64,000 bases of DNA from Candidatus Gastranaerophilales bacterium (GCA_944325895.1 CALVCA010000004.1:1-64000), one strand, 5' to 3'; positions 49,365 to 58,269 are shown, counted from the stretch's first letter. Translations and numbers: made by a program. The notes: generated from the sequence alone by a model not told the origin.

Positions 49365-50789
49365 ATGACAAATGTAACAAAAAATTATAAGTGTACAAAA
49401 ACACACGCCCCTATTGTAGAAGCCCTGAAAAAAGCTTATGAAAATCCAAGCTATCAATTTCATATTCCCGGGCACACAAAAGGCTGCGGAGCACTGCCTG
49501 AATTTAAAAAACTTATAGGCAAAAAAGCTCTAGAAATAGATACAACTGATGAATTTGATAATTTAGGGACATTACACCCTGCAACAGGACCCATAAAAGA
49601 AGCACAAGAACTTGCTGCCAAAGCTTTTGGAGCTAAAAAAACTTTTTTTCTGCTAAACGGGTCAACAGCAGGAAACCTTGCTTTAGCTATGGGGTTGACA
49701 AAAAAAGGTCAAAAAATTATAACAAACAGAAATTGTCATCGTTCTGTTTTAACCGGTATGATAATTTCCGGAGCAGAGCCCTTATGGCTTGTACCTGAAA
49801 TATTTGAAGACTGGGGTATTTGGGGAAATGTTAACCCTAAAAGCGTAGAAGATTTATTAAAAAAACACAAAGACGTTTCCATGGTTTGGATAACAAATCC
49901 TACTTATGAGGGTGTTGTTAGTGATATAAAATCAATTTCTGTTATATGCAAAAAATACAACGTTCCGTTAATAGTTGACGAAGCTCATGCATCTTTATGG
50001 AATTTTAATGAGCACTTACCAACATCAGCATTAAAACTCGGAGCTGATGCGGTTGTACATTCTTTACACAAAACCGGCGGCAGCATGAGTCAAAGCTCTA
50101 TGCTGCATATTAGTGAAAATTCTATCTTAGATGTTGACAGCGTTGAAAAAGCGTTGAAACTTCTACATACAACAAGTCCGTCTTTAATGCTTTTAGCAAG
50201 CCTTGATGCAGCTAGAGCAAATCTTGAAAGCGAAAGAGGACAAAAACTGCTTAAACGAGCCATATCCAACGCAAAATATCTTAGAAGTGAAATTGATAAA
50301 CTTGAACACATACACCAGCTAAAGCCCGATTTTGGATACAAAACAGATGTTACTAAAATATTTATAAAAGCGGACGGTCTTTCAGGAAAAAGACTTGAAT
50401 CCATTTTGGAAATAGATTTTAATATAGAAGTTGAAAGTGCTTCTGATGCAGGGCTTTTACTGTTATCAAATATAGGCAATAAACGTTCTGATATTGAATA
50501 TTTGGTTGAATGCCTGAAAAAGATTGATAAAACAAATTATTCGGACATTTGTTATTTGGAAAACAAAAAACACATGCCAATGCTTACACCAATAATAAAA
50601 ATGAGGTTGAGAGATGCATATTATTCGCCTAAAGAAACCATCCCGAAATCTCAAGCTGTCGGAAGAATTTCTGCAGAAATAATAGCCGAATGTCCTCCTG
50701 GGATTGCGGTTTTACTGCCGGGAGAATTAATAACAGAAAATCACATGCCTTATTTAACTGATTATGATTTTATTGAGGTCATAAAATAA
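49365..50789 (+). CDS. PLP-dependent Orn/Lys/Arg decarboxylase family protein
   Basis: 474 residues from ATG 49365; the longer frame from 49149 runs through the divergent porin gene and is rejected. Fold-type I decarboxylase lacking the N-terminal wing domain: 'YQFHIPGHTKGCG' (~33-45), 'EIDTTDEFDNLGTLHPATGPIKEAQELAAKAFGAKKTFFLLNGSTAGN', 'LIVDEAHASLW', and the PLP-lysine in 'VVHSLHKTGGSMSQSSMLH' (~231). It makes agmatine, cadaverine or putrescine; specificity cannot be read. The C-terminal domain ends 'CPPGIAVLLPGELIT'. TATATT lies 6 nt before the ATG. Confidence 0.9.
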   Translation: MTNVTKNYKCTKTHAPIVEALKKAYENPSYQFHIPGHTKGCGALPEFKKLIGKKALEIDTTDEFDNLGTLHPATGPIKEAQELAAKAFGAKKTFFLLNGSTAGNLALAMGLTKKGQKIITNRNCHRSVLTGMIISGAEPLWLVPEIFEDWGIWGNVNPKSVEDLLKKHKDVSMVWITNPTYEGVVSDIKSISVICKKYNVPLIVDEAHASLWNFNEHLPTSALKLGADAVVHSLHKTGGSMSQSSMLHISENSILDVDSVEKALKLLHTTSPSLMLLASLDAARANLESERGQKLLKRAISNAKYLRSEIDKLEHIHQLKPDFGYKTDVTKIFIKADGLSGKRLESILEIDFNIEVESASDAGLLLLSNIGNKRSDIEYLVECLKKIDKTNYSDICYLENKKHMPMLTPIIKMRLRDAYYSPKETIPKSQAVGRISAEIIAECPPGIAVLLPGELITENHMPYLTDYDFIEVIK

Positions 50790-50804
50790 AATTTTTAAGG
50801 AAAA

Positions 50805-50826
50805 GAGCCCTATATAGGGCTCAGTT
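50805..50826. terminator. Terminator between decarboxylase and ASQAR copy 2
   Basis: GAGCCCTATATAGGGCTC, a 9-bp self-complementary stem; the minus-strand side is followed by TTTTCC, so it better serves the minus-strand gene. Confidence 0.6.
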
Positions 50827-50843
50827 TGTTGCGAAAATGCGTC

Positions 50844-52562
50844 TTACGCATCATATCTTTTAAAACCTTTTTCTATATTCTTGGATATCAGCGATTTTAC
50901 CGTATCGTATTCCGTTGTCAGTGATGATATCTCCGTATCCAAATTCTTCATCTTTAAATCCAGTGTTTGTTCTTTATGCTCTATTTTTTGTTTTTCCGTA
51001 TTGTATTTTGCTTCTGCTTTTGCAACCATATCTTCATCCGATATCTCTCTTATATACGTATTTGTTGCGTAATTGGTTGCATAATAATAGCCGTCATCTG
51101 AACACGTATTCAATAATAATTTGCCTGTTTTTAACATTTCTTGCATATAATCACTGTCATCTATATTTATATTCTCTCTCCAGCCGTTTATACAGATTTG
51201 GTTAAATATTCCGTCATAAAATCCTGAATTCAACGTTTGATCTGTATTTACTCCTTCGTTTACCATGATATCGAACGTGAAGTGTTGGTCATTTATGTCC
51301 ATCAATACACTGTCTTTAACACGACGGTTGCTTGGACTATCATTATTTACATGATATCGACTTTCGCCAATACCTTCAATTGCTTCCGCAAAATAAGTCA
51401 AAAACACTTTTGCTATATTTGTCAGGTTTATTGAAACACCGTCTCGCCTTTTACCTTTACCTACATCTATATGTTTATTACTAAATTCAACAACACCTAT
51501 AAAATCAGCATTATTAGTTCCCCATTCACGACCATCTTGATGAGCTTGACCCAACATACAACCATTAACTCTATGAAAGTGGTCGCCTTCTTCTTTTGTT
51601 CTACCCTCATATTTATAAAAACCATTATTTGGATTTATTAAATTCTGTGTCATAGATGTTGCATAAGCTATAGCACTTTGAACTTTTGAATCTCCTGTTA
51701 CTCCTAACATATTAGCAAGTTCTTCAAACATCCAATCCCATATATCTAAATTTGCCACAGCTCTTACTGCTCCGCCATTATTACGTTCATCTTCCTTTAC
51801 TCCTAGACCTGTTCCAACGCAAATACTATAGTTCCCTTCCAATATATCAGCTATAGATACTGAAGCTTGTGGTTCATTGTCCCTATCTGCTATAGTTTGT
51901 GTGCCGTTCATTAAATCAACATAATCTATATGATTATTTGCATTTGCATTAGCCGGATCTTTTGAAAAAGCGTTTATCATCGTTGTACTGTCCCAGCCAT
52001 ACTCCGTAACATCGCAGAGTTCACCGGATGAATATCTGTCCAGCAATTCTTTTAACGTCATTTTCTCGGTCGTTACCGTCGCTAAGTCCGTTGAACCGTT
52101 TCCGATTGTCTGTGAATACTGTATTCCCGTATATAAGTCTGCTGCATCCTGACTTATCAGTCCGCTCGCTGCCATCCCTTGTATAAACGCATCACGGGTC
52201 CCACTCGACGGCAAGCATCCTAATCCCTCCTGCGGTATCCCGGCTGCCTTCGCTGCTGCTGCATATTTTGCGTTTAATATTATCTTCCCGCTGTTATCTG
52301 ACAACATCAACGGTAAATATCCGTTTAATTCCGATGGCGTCATCATCAAATTATAACTCAACGGGTTTGTCTTATCGCCTGTTCCGTAAAAATCATATAC
52401 TAATTTCGTCGCATCCAATGCGTTTTGATATTCATTTGATATATCTGTCATGTTCCTCGATAACGACAACTTTTGGTGCGAATATCTCATTGATTGATAT
52501 TCACAGTCCGACTTCCTCGCCGTTATTGTTAACAATCTCGCTTGTGATGCCGATAAGCCCAT
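50844..52562 (-). CDS. ASQAR-family structural protein, copy 2 (unknown function)
   Basis: 572 residues from ATG 52562 (MGLSASQARLLTITARKSDC). Like the 15.4-kb protein it has N- and C-terminal coiled-coil stretches (~10-50; ~520-560 'KYNTEKQKIEHKEQTLDLKMKNLDTEISSLTTEYDTVKSLI') and an unrelated central region. That centre is rich in Gly, Asn and Asp and includes 'LNPNNGFYKYEGRTKEEGDHFHRVNG'. The frame extends upstream to 52595, but only the inner start fits the family. The promoter module with ATCCT repeats lies 70-150 bp upstream. Possibly a filament or surface protein; no function is assigned. Confidence 0.7.
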   Translation of the reverse strand: MGLSASQARLLTITARKSDCEYQSMRYSHQKLSLSRNMTDISNEYQNALDATKLVYDFYGTGDKTNPLSYNLMMTPSELNGYLPLMLSDNSGKIILNAKYAAAAKAAGIPQEGLGCLPSSGTRDAFIQGMAASGLISQDAADLYTGIQYSQTIGNGSTDLATVTTEKMTLKELLDRYSSGELCDVTEYGWDSTTMINAFSKDPANANANNHIDYVDLMNGTQTIADRDNEPQASVSIADILEGNYSICVGTGLGVKEDERNNGGAVRAVANLDIWDWMFEELANMLGVTGDSKVQSAIAYATSMTQNLINPNNGFYKYEGRTKEEGDHFHRVNGCMLGQAHQDGREWGTNNADFIGVVEFSNKHIDVGKGKRRDGVSINLTNIAKVFLTYFAEAIEGIGESRYHVNNDSPSNRRVKDSVLMDINDQHFTFDIMVNEGVNTDQTLNSGFYDGIFNQICINGWRENINIDDSDYMQEMLKTGKLLLNTCSDDGYYYATNYATNTYIREISDEDMVAKAEAKYNTEKQKIEHKEQTLDLKMKNLDTEISSLTTEYDTVKSLISKNIEKGFKRYDA

Positions 52563-52626
52563 GTTCCCGTACCTTTCTTTTTTTATGTACGGCAAAACGG
52601 CGTATTCCCTTTATACGCATAGTAAA

Positions 52627-52711
52627 ATCCTATCCTATCCTATCCTATAAGGCATTATAACAGGGTTCCAGCCTTTTTTAAATCATCTTTACAATTCGTT
52701 ACATTTAATAT
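52627..52711 (-). promoter_or_regulatory. Promoter module with pentanucleotide repeats (ASQAR copy 2)
   Basis: Minus strand: AAATGTAACGAATTGTAAA, TTTAAA, 17 nt, TATAAT (52659-52654), then four AGGAT units (52646-52627). Closely similar to 33152-33238. The repeats fall in the ~85-nt 5' leader. Confidence 0.6.
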
Positions 52712-52761
52712 TATATTACAATCTCTTAATATTATTATGACTTATAAGTCATTAATTTAAA

Positions 52762-53025
52762 TTATAGTTTGGGTTTGTTTCTTTTTGCTGTTTTTACCGC
52801 ATCTATTATCCCAAAAACTGCCGCTAACCCTACATTTATTAGTATTGAAGCTTTCTTCTCTGACTTTAATATTTTTGTTGCTTTGTTTGTTATTACCTGA
52901 AAAGCAAATCCAAATCCTGTCCATACCGCTGTTGTCGTCAAACCGACTTTTAACGGCGATTCTACTTTTTTTTGCTTTTTGCCGCAAAAATTCTGCGGGG
53001 TGTATGTAATCTTATTTACTCGCAT
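52762..53025 (-). CDS. Small membrane protein, unknown
   Basis: 87 residues: MRVNKITYTPQNFCGKKQKK, then two hydrophobic segments (~27-47 'VGLTTTAVWTGFGFAFQVITN' and ~60-78 'ASILINVGLAAVFGIIDAV') and a basic tail. Two-helix inner-membrane protein by pattern. AAAGGAA lies just before the ATG. It is upstream of ASQAR copy 2 in the same direction, but that gene has its own promoter. Other frames here are shadows. Family not recognised. Confidence 0.6.
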   Translation of the reverse strand: MRVNKITYTPQNFCGKKQKKVESPLKVGLTTTAVWTGFGFAFQVITNKATKILKSEKKASILINVGLAAVFGIIDAVKTAKRNKPKL

Positions 53026-53103
53026 TTTCCTTTACTATTGAAAATAACACAAAAATTTTTCCTGTTCAAAGTTTTTCATTATTTTTTATGCTAAACTTTT
53101 TTT

Positions 53104-53607
53104 ATGAAAAAACTTATTGTTTTAGTGGGAATGATGGGAAGCGGCAAAACAACCGTTGGAAACTTATTAAGTAAAAAATTAGATTTTAATTTTGTTGATA
53201 TTGATAATGAAATAGAAAAACAGGAAAAAATGTCCGTTTCCGCTATATTTAACGAATATGGAGAACAATATTTCCGTCGGATTGAAAAACTTAAAACACT
53301 GCAATATGCCGGTAATAAAAACCTTGTTCTTTCGCTTGGCGGCGGCGGATTTGAAGATGATGAAATACGAAAAATATTAAATAAAAACGGATGTGTTTTC
53401 TATCTCAAGGCTACTCCTGAATGCCTGTTTGAAAGAATAAAAGAATCTATTCACAGACCTTTGTTACGTAAAAATTTTTCTGTTGATACCATTGCTTTTA
53501 TTCTTAAAAAAAGAGAAAATAATTATAAAAAAGCTAAATTCGTTGTTGAAACTTCTGATAAATCTCCTGAAGACGTTGTTAATAAAATTTTGAGGACTTT
53601 AAGATGA
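53104..53607 (+). CDS. aroK: Shikimate kinase
   Basis: Phosphorylates shikimate in the chorismate pathway. 167 residues: 'VLVGMMGSGKTTVGNLLSKKLDFNFVDIDNEIEK' (P-loop ~5-20, shikimate-binding Asp), 'EYGEQYFRRIE', 'LSLGGGGFED' (GGG binding loop) and 'RPLLRK' lid region. The ATG is 6 nt after an extended -10 (TGcTAAACT), with no Shine-Dalgarno. It overlaps aroB by 4 bp. Codons here end in T more often than in genes further left. Confidence 0.95.
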   Translation: MKKLIVLVGMMGSGKTTVGNLLSKKLDFNFVDIDNEIEKQEKMSVSAIFNEYGEQYFRRIEKLKTLQYAGNKNLVLSLGGGGFEDDEIRKILNKNGCVFYLKATPECLFERIKESIHRPLLRKNFSVDTIAFILKKRENNYKKAKFVVETSDKSPEDVVNKILRTLR

Positions 53608-54653
53608 CAGAATTAACCGTTAATATCAAAGAAAAAAATTTTTCTTATCCTATTTTTATTGAAAAAAAACCTGTTTCTGATTTAAAAGAAGTTGTCTTAA
53701 ATTCTGTCAAAAATTATGTCGTTGTTATGTCAGAAAAAGTTTATAAAATATACGGCAAAATCTTAAACTTTGATAATGTTTTTATACTAAAAGACGGAGA
53801 AAATCAAAAAAATTTCAAAAATTATAACCGTATTTTAGATTTTTGCTTTAAAAACAAACTAAAACGGGAAGATTCTATTATTGCTGTTGGCGGTGGTGTT
53901 GTCGGTGATATTGCCGGTTTTGCTGCTGCTACTTATATGAGAGGAATTAATTATATCCAAATTCCGACAACTTTGTTGGCTTGTGTTGACAGTTCCGTTG
54001 GCGGTAAGGTCGCTGTCAACAATTCTTTTGGCAAAAATTTAATTGGTGCTTTTTATCAGCCAAATGCTGTTTTTATATTTCCTGAATTTTTAAAAACTCT
54101 TTCTTTAAGAGATTTTAAAACCGGTTTGGGAGAAGTGGTAAAATATGCTTTTATTGAAAAAAGTTGCGATGTTGATTTTAATTTGCTTAATTTCTTAAAC
54201 GAACATTATACAAAAATTCTTAATTATGATTCTGCCATCTTGCTGGAATTAATTCGTATCTGTATTTCTTTAAAAATTTCCGTCATTGAGAAAGACGAAA
54301 AAGAAAACGGCTTAAGAAGAATTCTAAATTTTGGTCACACATACGGTCATGCCATTGAAAAATTAACAAACTATAAAAAATATACCCACGGAGAATGTGT
54401 CGTTGCCGGAATTGTTTTTGCTTTTAACCTTGCTTTAAATAATAATTTGATTGACAAAAACTATTTATTTATAATGCAGGATTTGATTAAAAAATTTGAT
54501 TTTAAACAAATTCCGCAGTTCGATTTAAAAAAAGTAATCCCTGTTATGAAAACTGATAAAAAAGCAACATCTGACAAGATAAGATTTATTTTGCCAGTAA
54601 ATTATGCCGCAGTCAATGAATTTTTATTTGACGATCTTCTTACCATTTCTTGA
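53604..54653 (+). CDS. aroB: 3-dehydroquinate synthase
   Basis: Cyclises DAHP to 3-dehydroquinate, using NAD+ and a divalent metal. 349 residues: 'DGENQKNFKNYNRILDF' (~72-88), 'REDSIIAVGGGVVGDIAGFAAATYMRGINYIQIPTTLLACVDSSVGGKVAVN' (~91-142), 'GLGEVVKYAFI', and the metal-binding 'RRILNFGHTYGHAIEK' and 'HGECVVAGIVFA'. ATGA overlap with aroK shows coupling. Third chorismate-pathway gene aroC is 5 kb away. Converges with the DUF486 gene, overlapping 14 bp. Confidence 0.96.
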   Translation: MTELTVNIKEKNFSYPIFIEKKPVSDLKEVVLNSVKNYVVVMSEKVYKIYGKILNFDNVFILKDGENQKNFKNYNRILDFCFKNKLKREDSIIAVGGGVVGDIAGFAAATYMRGINYIQIPTTLLACVDSSVGGKVAVNNSFGKNLIGAFYQPNAVFIFPEFLKTLSLRDFKTGLGEVVKYAFIEKSCDVDFNLLNFLNEHYTKILNYDSAILLELIRICISLKISVIEKDEKENGLRRILNFGHTYGHAIEKLTNYKKYTHGECVVAGIVFAFNLALNNNLIDKNYLFIMQDLIKKFDFKQIPQFDLKKVIPVMKTDKKATSDKIRFILPVNYAAVNEFLFDDLLTIS

Positions 54654-54981
54654 ATATAAAATAAACGGCAACAATTAAAAAAACAAATCCTACCAAATAA
54701 TTCCATTTGAATTGCTCTTTTAAATAAAGAACAGAAAATCCGCTGAAAACTATCAAGGTAATAACTTCCTGTATTACTTTCAACTGTGCTGCATTGTATA
54801 CTTCATAGCCTATTCTGTTTGCCGGCACCTGAAAACAGTATTCAAAAAATGCTATTCCCCAGCTGACAAGTATTACCGTTATTAAAGCTGTATTTCTAAA
54901 CCTTAAGTGCCCGTACCATGCAAATGTCATAAAAATATTTGATATTGTCAGCATTAAAATCGGGGCTATATACTTTATCAT
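54640..54981 (-). CDS. DMT-like small membrane protein (DUF486)
   Basis: 113 residues with four predicted membrane helices. 'MTFAWYGHLRF' (~18-28), 'SWGIAFFEYCFQVPANRIGY' (~40-59) and 'AAQLKVIQEVITLIVFSGFSVLYLKE' (~65-90) are hallmarks of the DUF486 family, a relative of small multidrug-resistance-type transporters whose substrate is unknown. Its ATG overlaps the stop of the upstream 121-residue gene by one base. Confidence 0.88.
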   Translation of the reverse strand: MIKYIAPILMLTISNIFMTFAWYGHLRFRNTALITVILVSWGIAFFEYCFQVPANRIGYEVYNAAQLKVIQEVITLIVFSGFSVLYLKEQFKWNYLVGFVFLIVAVYFIFKKW

Positions 54982-55346
54982 TATTTTACCAAACCTTCTG
55001 TTTCGTTATACATTACCATGTAAAAATCGGGGCTTGTCATATTCGGGTTTTTTTGCATGAATTTTTTAACATCAAATTTTTCCAAATATTTATTTAATTT
55101 ATCTATAACCTTTTTATTACCTTCGTGTTCGTTTTTTAAGTTATTTATATATGAATTTGTCATCATTAAAACTTCTTCTTCCGTTAATAGAGGAAGTCCG
55201 CCTATTTTTACTTCATCTTGTTCTTCTTGTTCCAAATATTTCTTTTCTTCCTGTTTTTGTTCTTTTGGTTGTTGATGTTTGTTGCTATCTGATGAAGTTG
55301 ATGATTCTATTCGTTTATTAAAAGGATTATTTACAGAATTAAACAT
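54981..55346 (-). CDS. Charged coiled-coil protein, unknown
   Basis: 121 residues. The N-terminal half is Ser/Gln/Glu-rich and probably disordered (MFNSVNNPFNKRIESSTSSD, 'KEQKQEEKKYLEQEEQDE'); the C-terminal half is helical ('LTEEEVLMMTNSYINNLKNEHEGNKKVIDKLNKYLEKFD'). AGGAGG lies before the ATG. It is the last gene before the proposed origin, on the strand that a leftward fork would read co-directionally. Confidence 0.6.
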   Translation of the reverse strand: MFNSVNNPFNKRIESSTSSDSNKHQQPKEQKQEEKKYLEQEEQDEVKIGGLPLLTEEEVLMMTNSYINNLKNEHEGNKKVIDKLNKYLEKFDVKKFMQKNPNMTSPDFYMVMYNETEGLVK

Positions 55347-55379
55347 TTATACCTCCTTTTTTTATTACGGATTTTTTGT

Positions 55380-55734
55380 TTTTTGTTTGAAGTTTTAAAA
55401 TAAAAAAATCATCCTATTGGAGTAGTCCTGTAGAAAAACATGTGTTTTTCAGTAGAAAAGTCATGAGTTTTCTACAATTTTGTTTCTTTTCTTTTTTATC
55501 CCTTTTTTTCTACATTTTTTTCTTTTTGTTTTCTACAATTTTTTATACTTTATTTTTGTTGTTTTTACTGCTTAAAATGATGTTTTCTACAAATTTTTCT
55601 GACTTATTATTACTGTTAATTAAATATATTTTATATTTTTATATTTAATATAAAATAAGATTTTATTGTTTCTTTACATATATTTATTTTAAAAAGTTTT
55701 TATTATAAAATTTTACATAAAGGAGTAAGGTGAG
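55380..55734. other. oriC: Probable chromosomal replication origin (oriC)
   Basis: A gene-free 390-bp region before dnaN. TTTTCTACA occurs exactly at 55468-55476, 55506-55514, 55529-55537 and 55583-55591 on +, and at 55429-55437 inverted; an 8/9 match (TTTTCTACT, inverted) is at 55451-55459. That is six boxes in 163 bp, differing from the cyanobacterial DnaA box TTTTCCACA by one base. A ~110-bp tract of almost pure A+T (55603-55720) follows and could be the unwinding element. Origin next to dnaN matches Synechococcus elongatus. dnaA is not in the window. Confidence 0.7.
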
Positions 55735-56856
55735 ATGAAATTCATTGTAAAAAAAGAAGATTTGTTTGACGGGATAAAAATAGTTGAAAGAGCAACAAGT
55801 ATGAAAGCTTTGCAGCCTGTTTTTATGAATATATTAATAGAAACAGTTGATAAAGCGACAGTCAGATTAGTTGCAACCGATTTAGATTTAACGGTTACAG
55901 CACTTGTCAATGCTCAGGTTGAAGAAGAAGGCAGTATAACATTACCTTCTAAAACATTAAACGAAATTGTTTCTAAGCTTGGTAATAAATTGATTACTTT
56001 TGAAATGCCTCAAGGACTTACAACTGTAAATATAACCTGCCAAAATTCAAAATTTGATATAATTGGTATTTCAGCAACAGAATTTCCTCCTGAAGTTTAC
56101 AATGTGGATTTTGATAATGATGAATGTTTTGAAATTGAATTAAAGCCGTTTACAAAAGCCGTAAGACAAGCAGGATTTGCAGCAGCAGGGTATGAAACAA
56201 GCAATCTTTTATCAGGAATTGTTTGCGATATTTCAGATTCTGTTTTGGAAATTGCTTCAACAGACGGAAATAGGCTTGCAAGAGAAAGAGAACAAATTAA
56301 CAACAAAGAAAAAAAATCAACACAGCTTATTATCCCTGCAAAAGCTTTAAATGAATTTATAAAACTAAGTGCATATATTGATGAAGAAAGTGTAAAGATT
56401 TATACTGAAAAATCAAAAATAATAATAAAATCAGAAAGAACAACTACAATTTCAAGATTATTGGAAGGACAATTCCCTAAGTATAATCAATTAATACCTA
56501 CAGAAAGTCCAAAGGAAGCTATTGTAAATGTTTCTCAGTTGATTTCGGCTCTTGAAAGAGTTTCTATTATGGTTAACGAAAAAACCAGTATTGTAAAAAT
56601 GAATTTTGCAGATAATGAATTAACTCTAAATGCAGATACTCCGGATTCAGGTAAATCAGAAGAAAAAATAGATATACAATACACATCAGAACCTTTATTG
56701 ATTGCTTTTAATTATAAATATGTATTGGAAGCATTGAAAAATATATCAAGCGATGAAGTTAAAATAGGATTAAATACGGCATTATCCGCAACTGTTTTGA
56801 AACCGAACAGCGATGAAGATTTTGTATGCTTGATTATGCCTGTTCAGATAAGATAA
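55735..56856 (+). CDS. dnaN: DNA polymerase III beta subunit (sliding clamp)
   Basis: 373 residues, the usual length of three similar domains. N-terminal 'MKFIVKKEDLFDGIKIVERATSMKALQPVFMNILIE' (~1-36), 'TLPSKTLNEIVSKL', 'QAGFAAAGYETSNLLSGIVCDISDSVLEIASTDGNRLARER' in domain 2, and the C-terminal 'VCLIMPVQIR' that forms the end of the protein-binding cleft (M-P-V/M-R-x). The clamp ring tethers the polymerase. AAGGAG lies upstream of the ATG. Gene sits immediately right of the proposed oriC and points away from it. Confidence 0.97.
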   Translation: MKFIVKKEDLFDGIKIVERATSMKALQPVFMNILIETVDKATVRLVATDLDLTVTALVNAQVEEEGSITLPSKTLNEIVSKLGNKLITFEMPQGLTTVNITCQNSKFDIIGISATEFPPEVYNVDFDNDECFEIELKPFTKAVRQAGFAAAGYETSNLLSGIVCDISDSVLEIASTDGNRLAREREQINNKEKKSTQLIIPAKALNEFIKLSAYIDEESVKIYTEKSKIIIKSERTTTISRLLEGQFPKYNQLIPTESPKEAIVNVSQLISALERVSIMVNEKTSIVKMNFADNELTLNADTPDSGKSEEKIDIQYTSEPLLIAFNYKYVLEALKNISSDEVKIGLNTALSATVLKPNSDEDFVCLIMPVQIR

Positions 56857-56897
56857 AGTTAACTTGCACAAAGGTGCATGTTTTTATATCCAATTAT

Positions 56898-56932
56898 TTG
56901 AGCCTTTTGAAAAAAAGGCTCTTTTTTTGTGC
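56898..56932 (+). terminator. Terminator of dnaN
   Basis: GAGCCTTTT-gaa-AAAAAGGCTC then seven T. Confidence 0.85.
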
Positions 56933-57028
56933 TACGCAGCGGATTTGCACAAGAACGGAGCGAAGCGAGTTTGTCCCGGCTCGCAAAACCATGGTTTGCG
57001 AGCCGAGCAAAATCCGAGACACGTAGCC
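56933..57028. repeat. GC-rich nested palindrome
   Basis: A ~95-bp element much richer in G+C than its surroundings. Outer arms GCTACG / CGTAGC and GGATTTGC / GCAAAATCC enclose an inner near-perfect palindrome, GGCTCGCAAAACCA / TGGTTTGCGAGCC. It looks like a REP/MITE-type insertion in the dnaN 3' region. Confidence 0.6.
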
Positions 57029-57087
57029 ATGTTTGACAGCATTCGCATCACTTTATATGTCATTGCGAGGTGCCAAAGGCAGCATGC

Positions 57088-57118
57088 CGTCATTCTGAGC
57101 ACTAGCGAAGAATCTCAT
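57088..57118. repeat. REP-like half copy
   Basis: CGTCATTCTGAGCACTAGCG AAGAATCTC: left half of the 5490-type element, 11 bp before the end of prepilin D. Confidence 0.6.
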
Positions 57119-57128
57119 TGTAAAGATA

Positions 57129-58139
57129 CTAATCCCCAATGCAAAACACCAGATTATTAGCGTAGCGACCTCCTTCGCCCCATTCAGTATTGTTTGGTGC
57201 GAAGATACGATAGAAGGCGTTGTATCTGCTAACCTCCTCTCCTGACCATATAGAGAAAGTGGAGCCTGAACTAGCGGTGAGTCCTAACTCCGCTACTTTG
57301 TCATAATCCAGAGTCAAACCAGATTCGTATCCGCTAATTCCTGATGTATTGTATACATAGTTAGCAATATCATTTAATTGTGCTTGTGTTGGCATCTTAC
57401 TTACTCCGCCACAAGACTTTACAGCTCCGCCCCAGTAATCATCGTCACCGTCTCTACAATTTTTTATTCCTAATTGAGATTGTCTTGCAATACATTCATT
57501 ATGTGTCAATGGAGTTGTAGTAATGGGAGCAGTAAAACATGTTCCATTTATTTCAAAAGCACAGTTGCTTCCGCCAAGAGAGAGAACATTAATACTTCTC
57601 AAATCTTTTTGTTGAGTGTTAGGAGTTTTGAATCCTGTGGTATCATAAAGAATAGCTAAACAGGAAGTGCCGTTGAATTGATTAGTAAAAGGCTGTTCTT
57701 TACACTCAGGGTTATATGCAATAAGTCCTGTAGTACCGTTAGCGAATTGCACACCGATAGTTTCGGTATCCCAATCCTCTTGACCAAAGTTTTTAGCATT
57801 TTTAATTTTAGACATATCGACTTCTTCATTTTCAGCGCCCCAAAAGACTTTATCTTCAAAACAAGATAGTATATCGTCATTAGCACAAACCTTAGTAATC
57901 TTAAAATATTTACCTAAAGCGGAAACGAAATCAGCGGTATTGGAATAGCCTGCTAAAACCTGTTGAGTGTTCATGGTTTTTAAAGCTTCTTCTAACTTTC
58001 TTTCAAAAACAGATGCGGAAGTATTCCAGGCTTTGTTCTGGTAGTTAGCGACAAGAGTAGGGATAGTCAAAGCAGCAACGATGCCGATAATGCCGAGAGT
58101 AATCAAGACCTCAGCTAAGGTAAAACCGAATTTTTTCAT
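57129..58139 (-). CDS. Type IV prepilin-like protein D
   Basis: 336 residues: MKKFG, then FTLAEVLITLGIIGIVAALT and IPTLVANYQNK. Prepilin peptidase should cut after Gly5, leaving Phe1 and Glu5. The long soluble domain has ten or more Cys and a C-terminal 'YRIFAPNNTEWGEGGRYANNLVFCIGD'. GAGGGAAA precedes the ATG. Unlike A, B and C there is no G tract or leader ORF. Single gene on its own strand, divergent from the XRE regulator. No assembly ATPase, PilC or prepilin peptidase lies in the window. Confidence 0.85.
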   Translation of the reverse strand: MKKFGFTLAEVLITLGIIGIVAALTIPTLVANYQNKAWNTSASVFERKLEEALKTMNTQQVLAGYSNTADFVSALGKYFKITKVCANDDILSCFEDKVFWGAENEEVDMSKIKNAKNFGQEDWDTETIGVQFANGTTGLIAYNPECKEQPFTNQFNGTSCLAILYDTTGFKTPNTQQKDLRSINVLSLGGSNCAFEINGTCFTAPITTTPLTHNECIARQSQLGIKNCRDGDDDYWGGAVKSCGGVSKMPTQAQLNDIANYVYNTSGISGYESGLTLDYDKVAELGLTASSGSTFSIWSGEEVSRYNAFYRIFAPNNTEWGEGGRYANNLVFCIGD

Positions 58140-58269
58140 ATTTCCCTCTTTTGATTTATAAATCTTGTATGCTATATTATAATTCTCTTTTTATAAAAAA
58201 TCAATTATAAAAGATAACATGTCAATGTGATTGATTTTATATAATGTCAGTATAGCTGATAATATTGGA

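Noticed and set aside
52757-53025. Alternative frames of the small membrane protein region
   Set aside because: Several frames are open because the DNA is low in complexity; only 52762-53025 gives two clean membrane segments and a ribosome site.
55442-55648. 68-codon Phe-rich open frame in the oriC region
   Set aside because: It is the translation of T-rich origin DNA with no ribosome site or conserved features.
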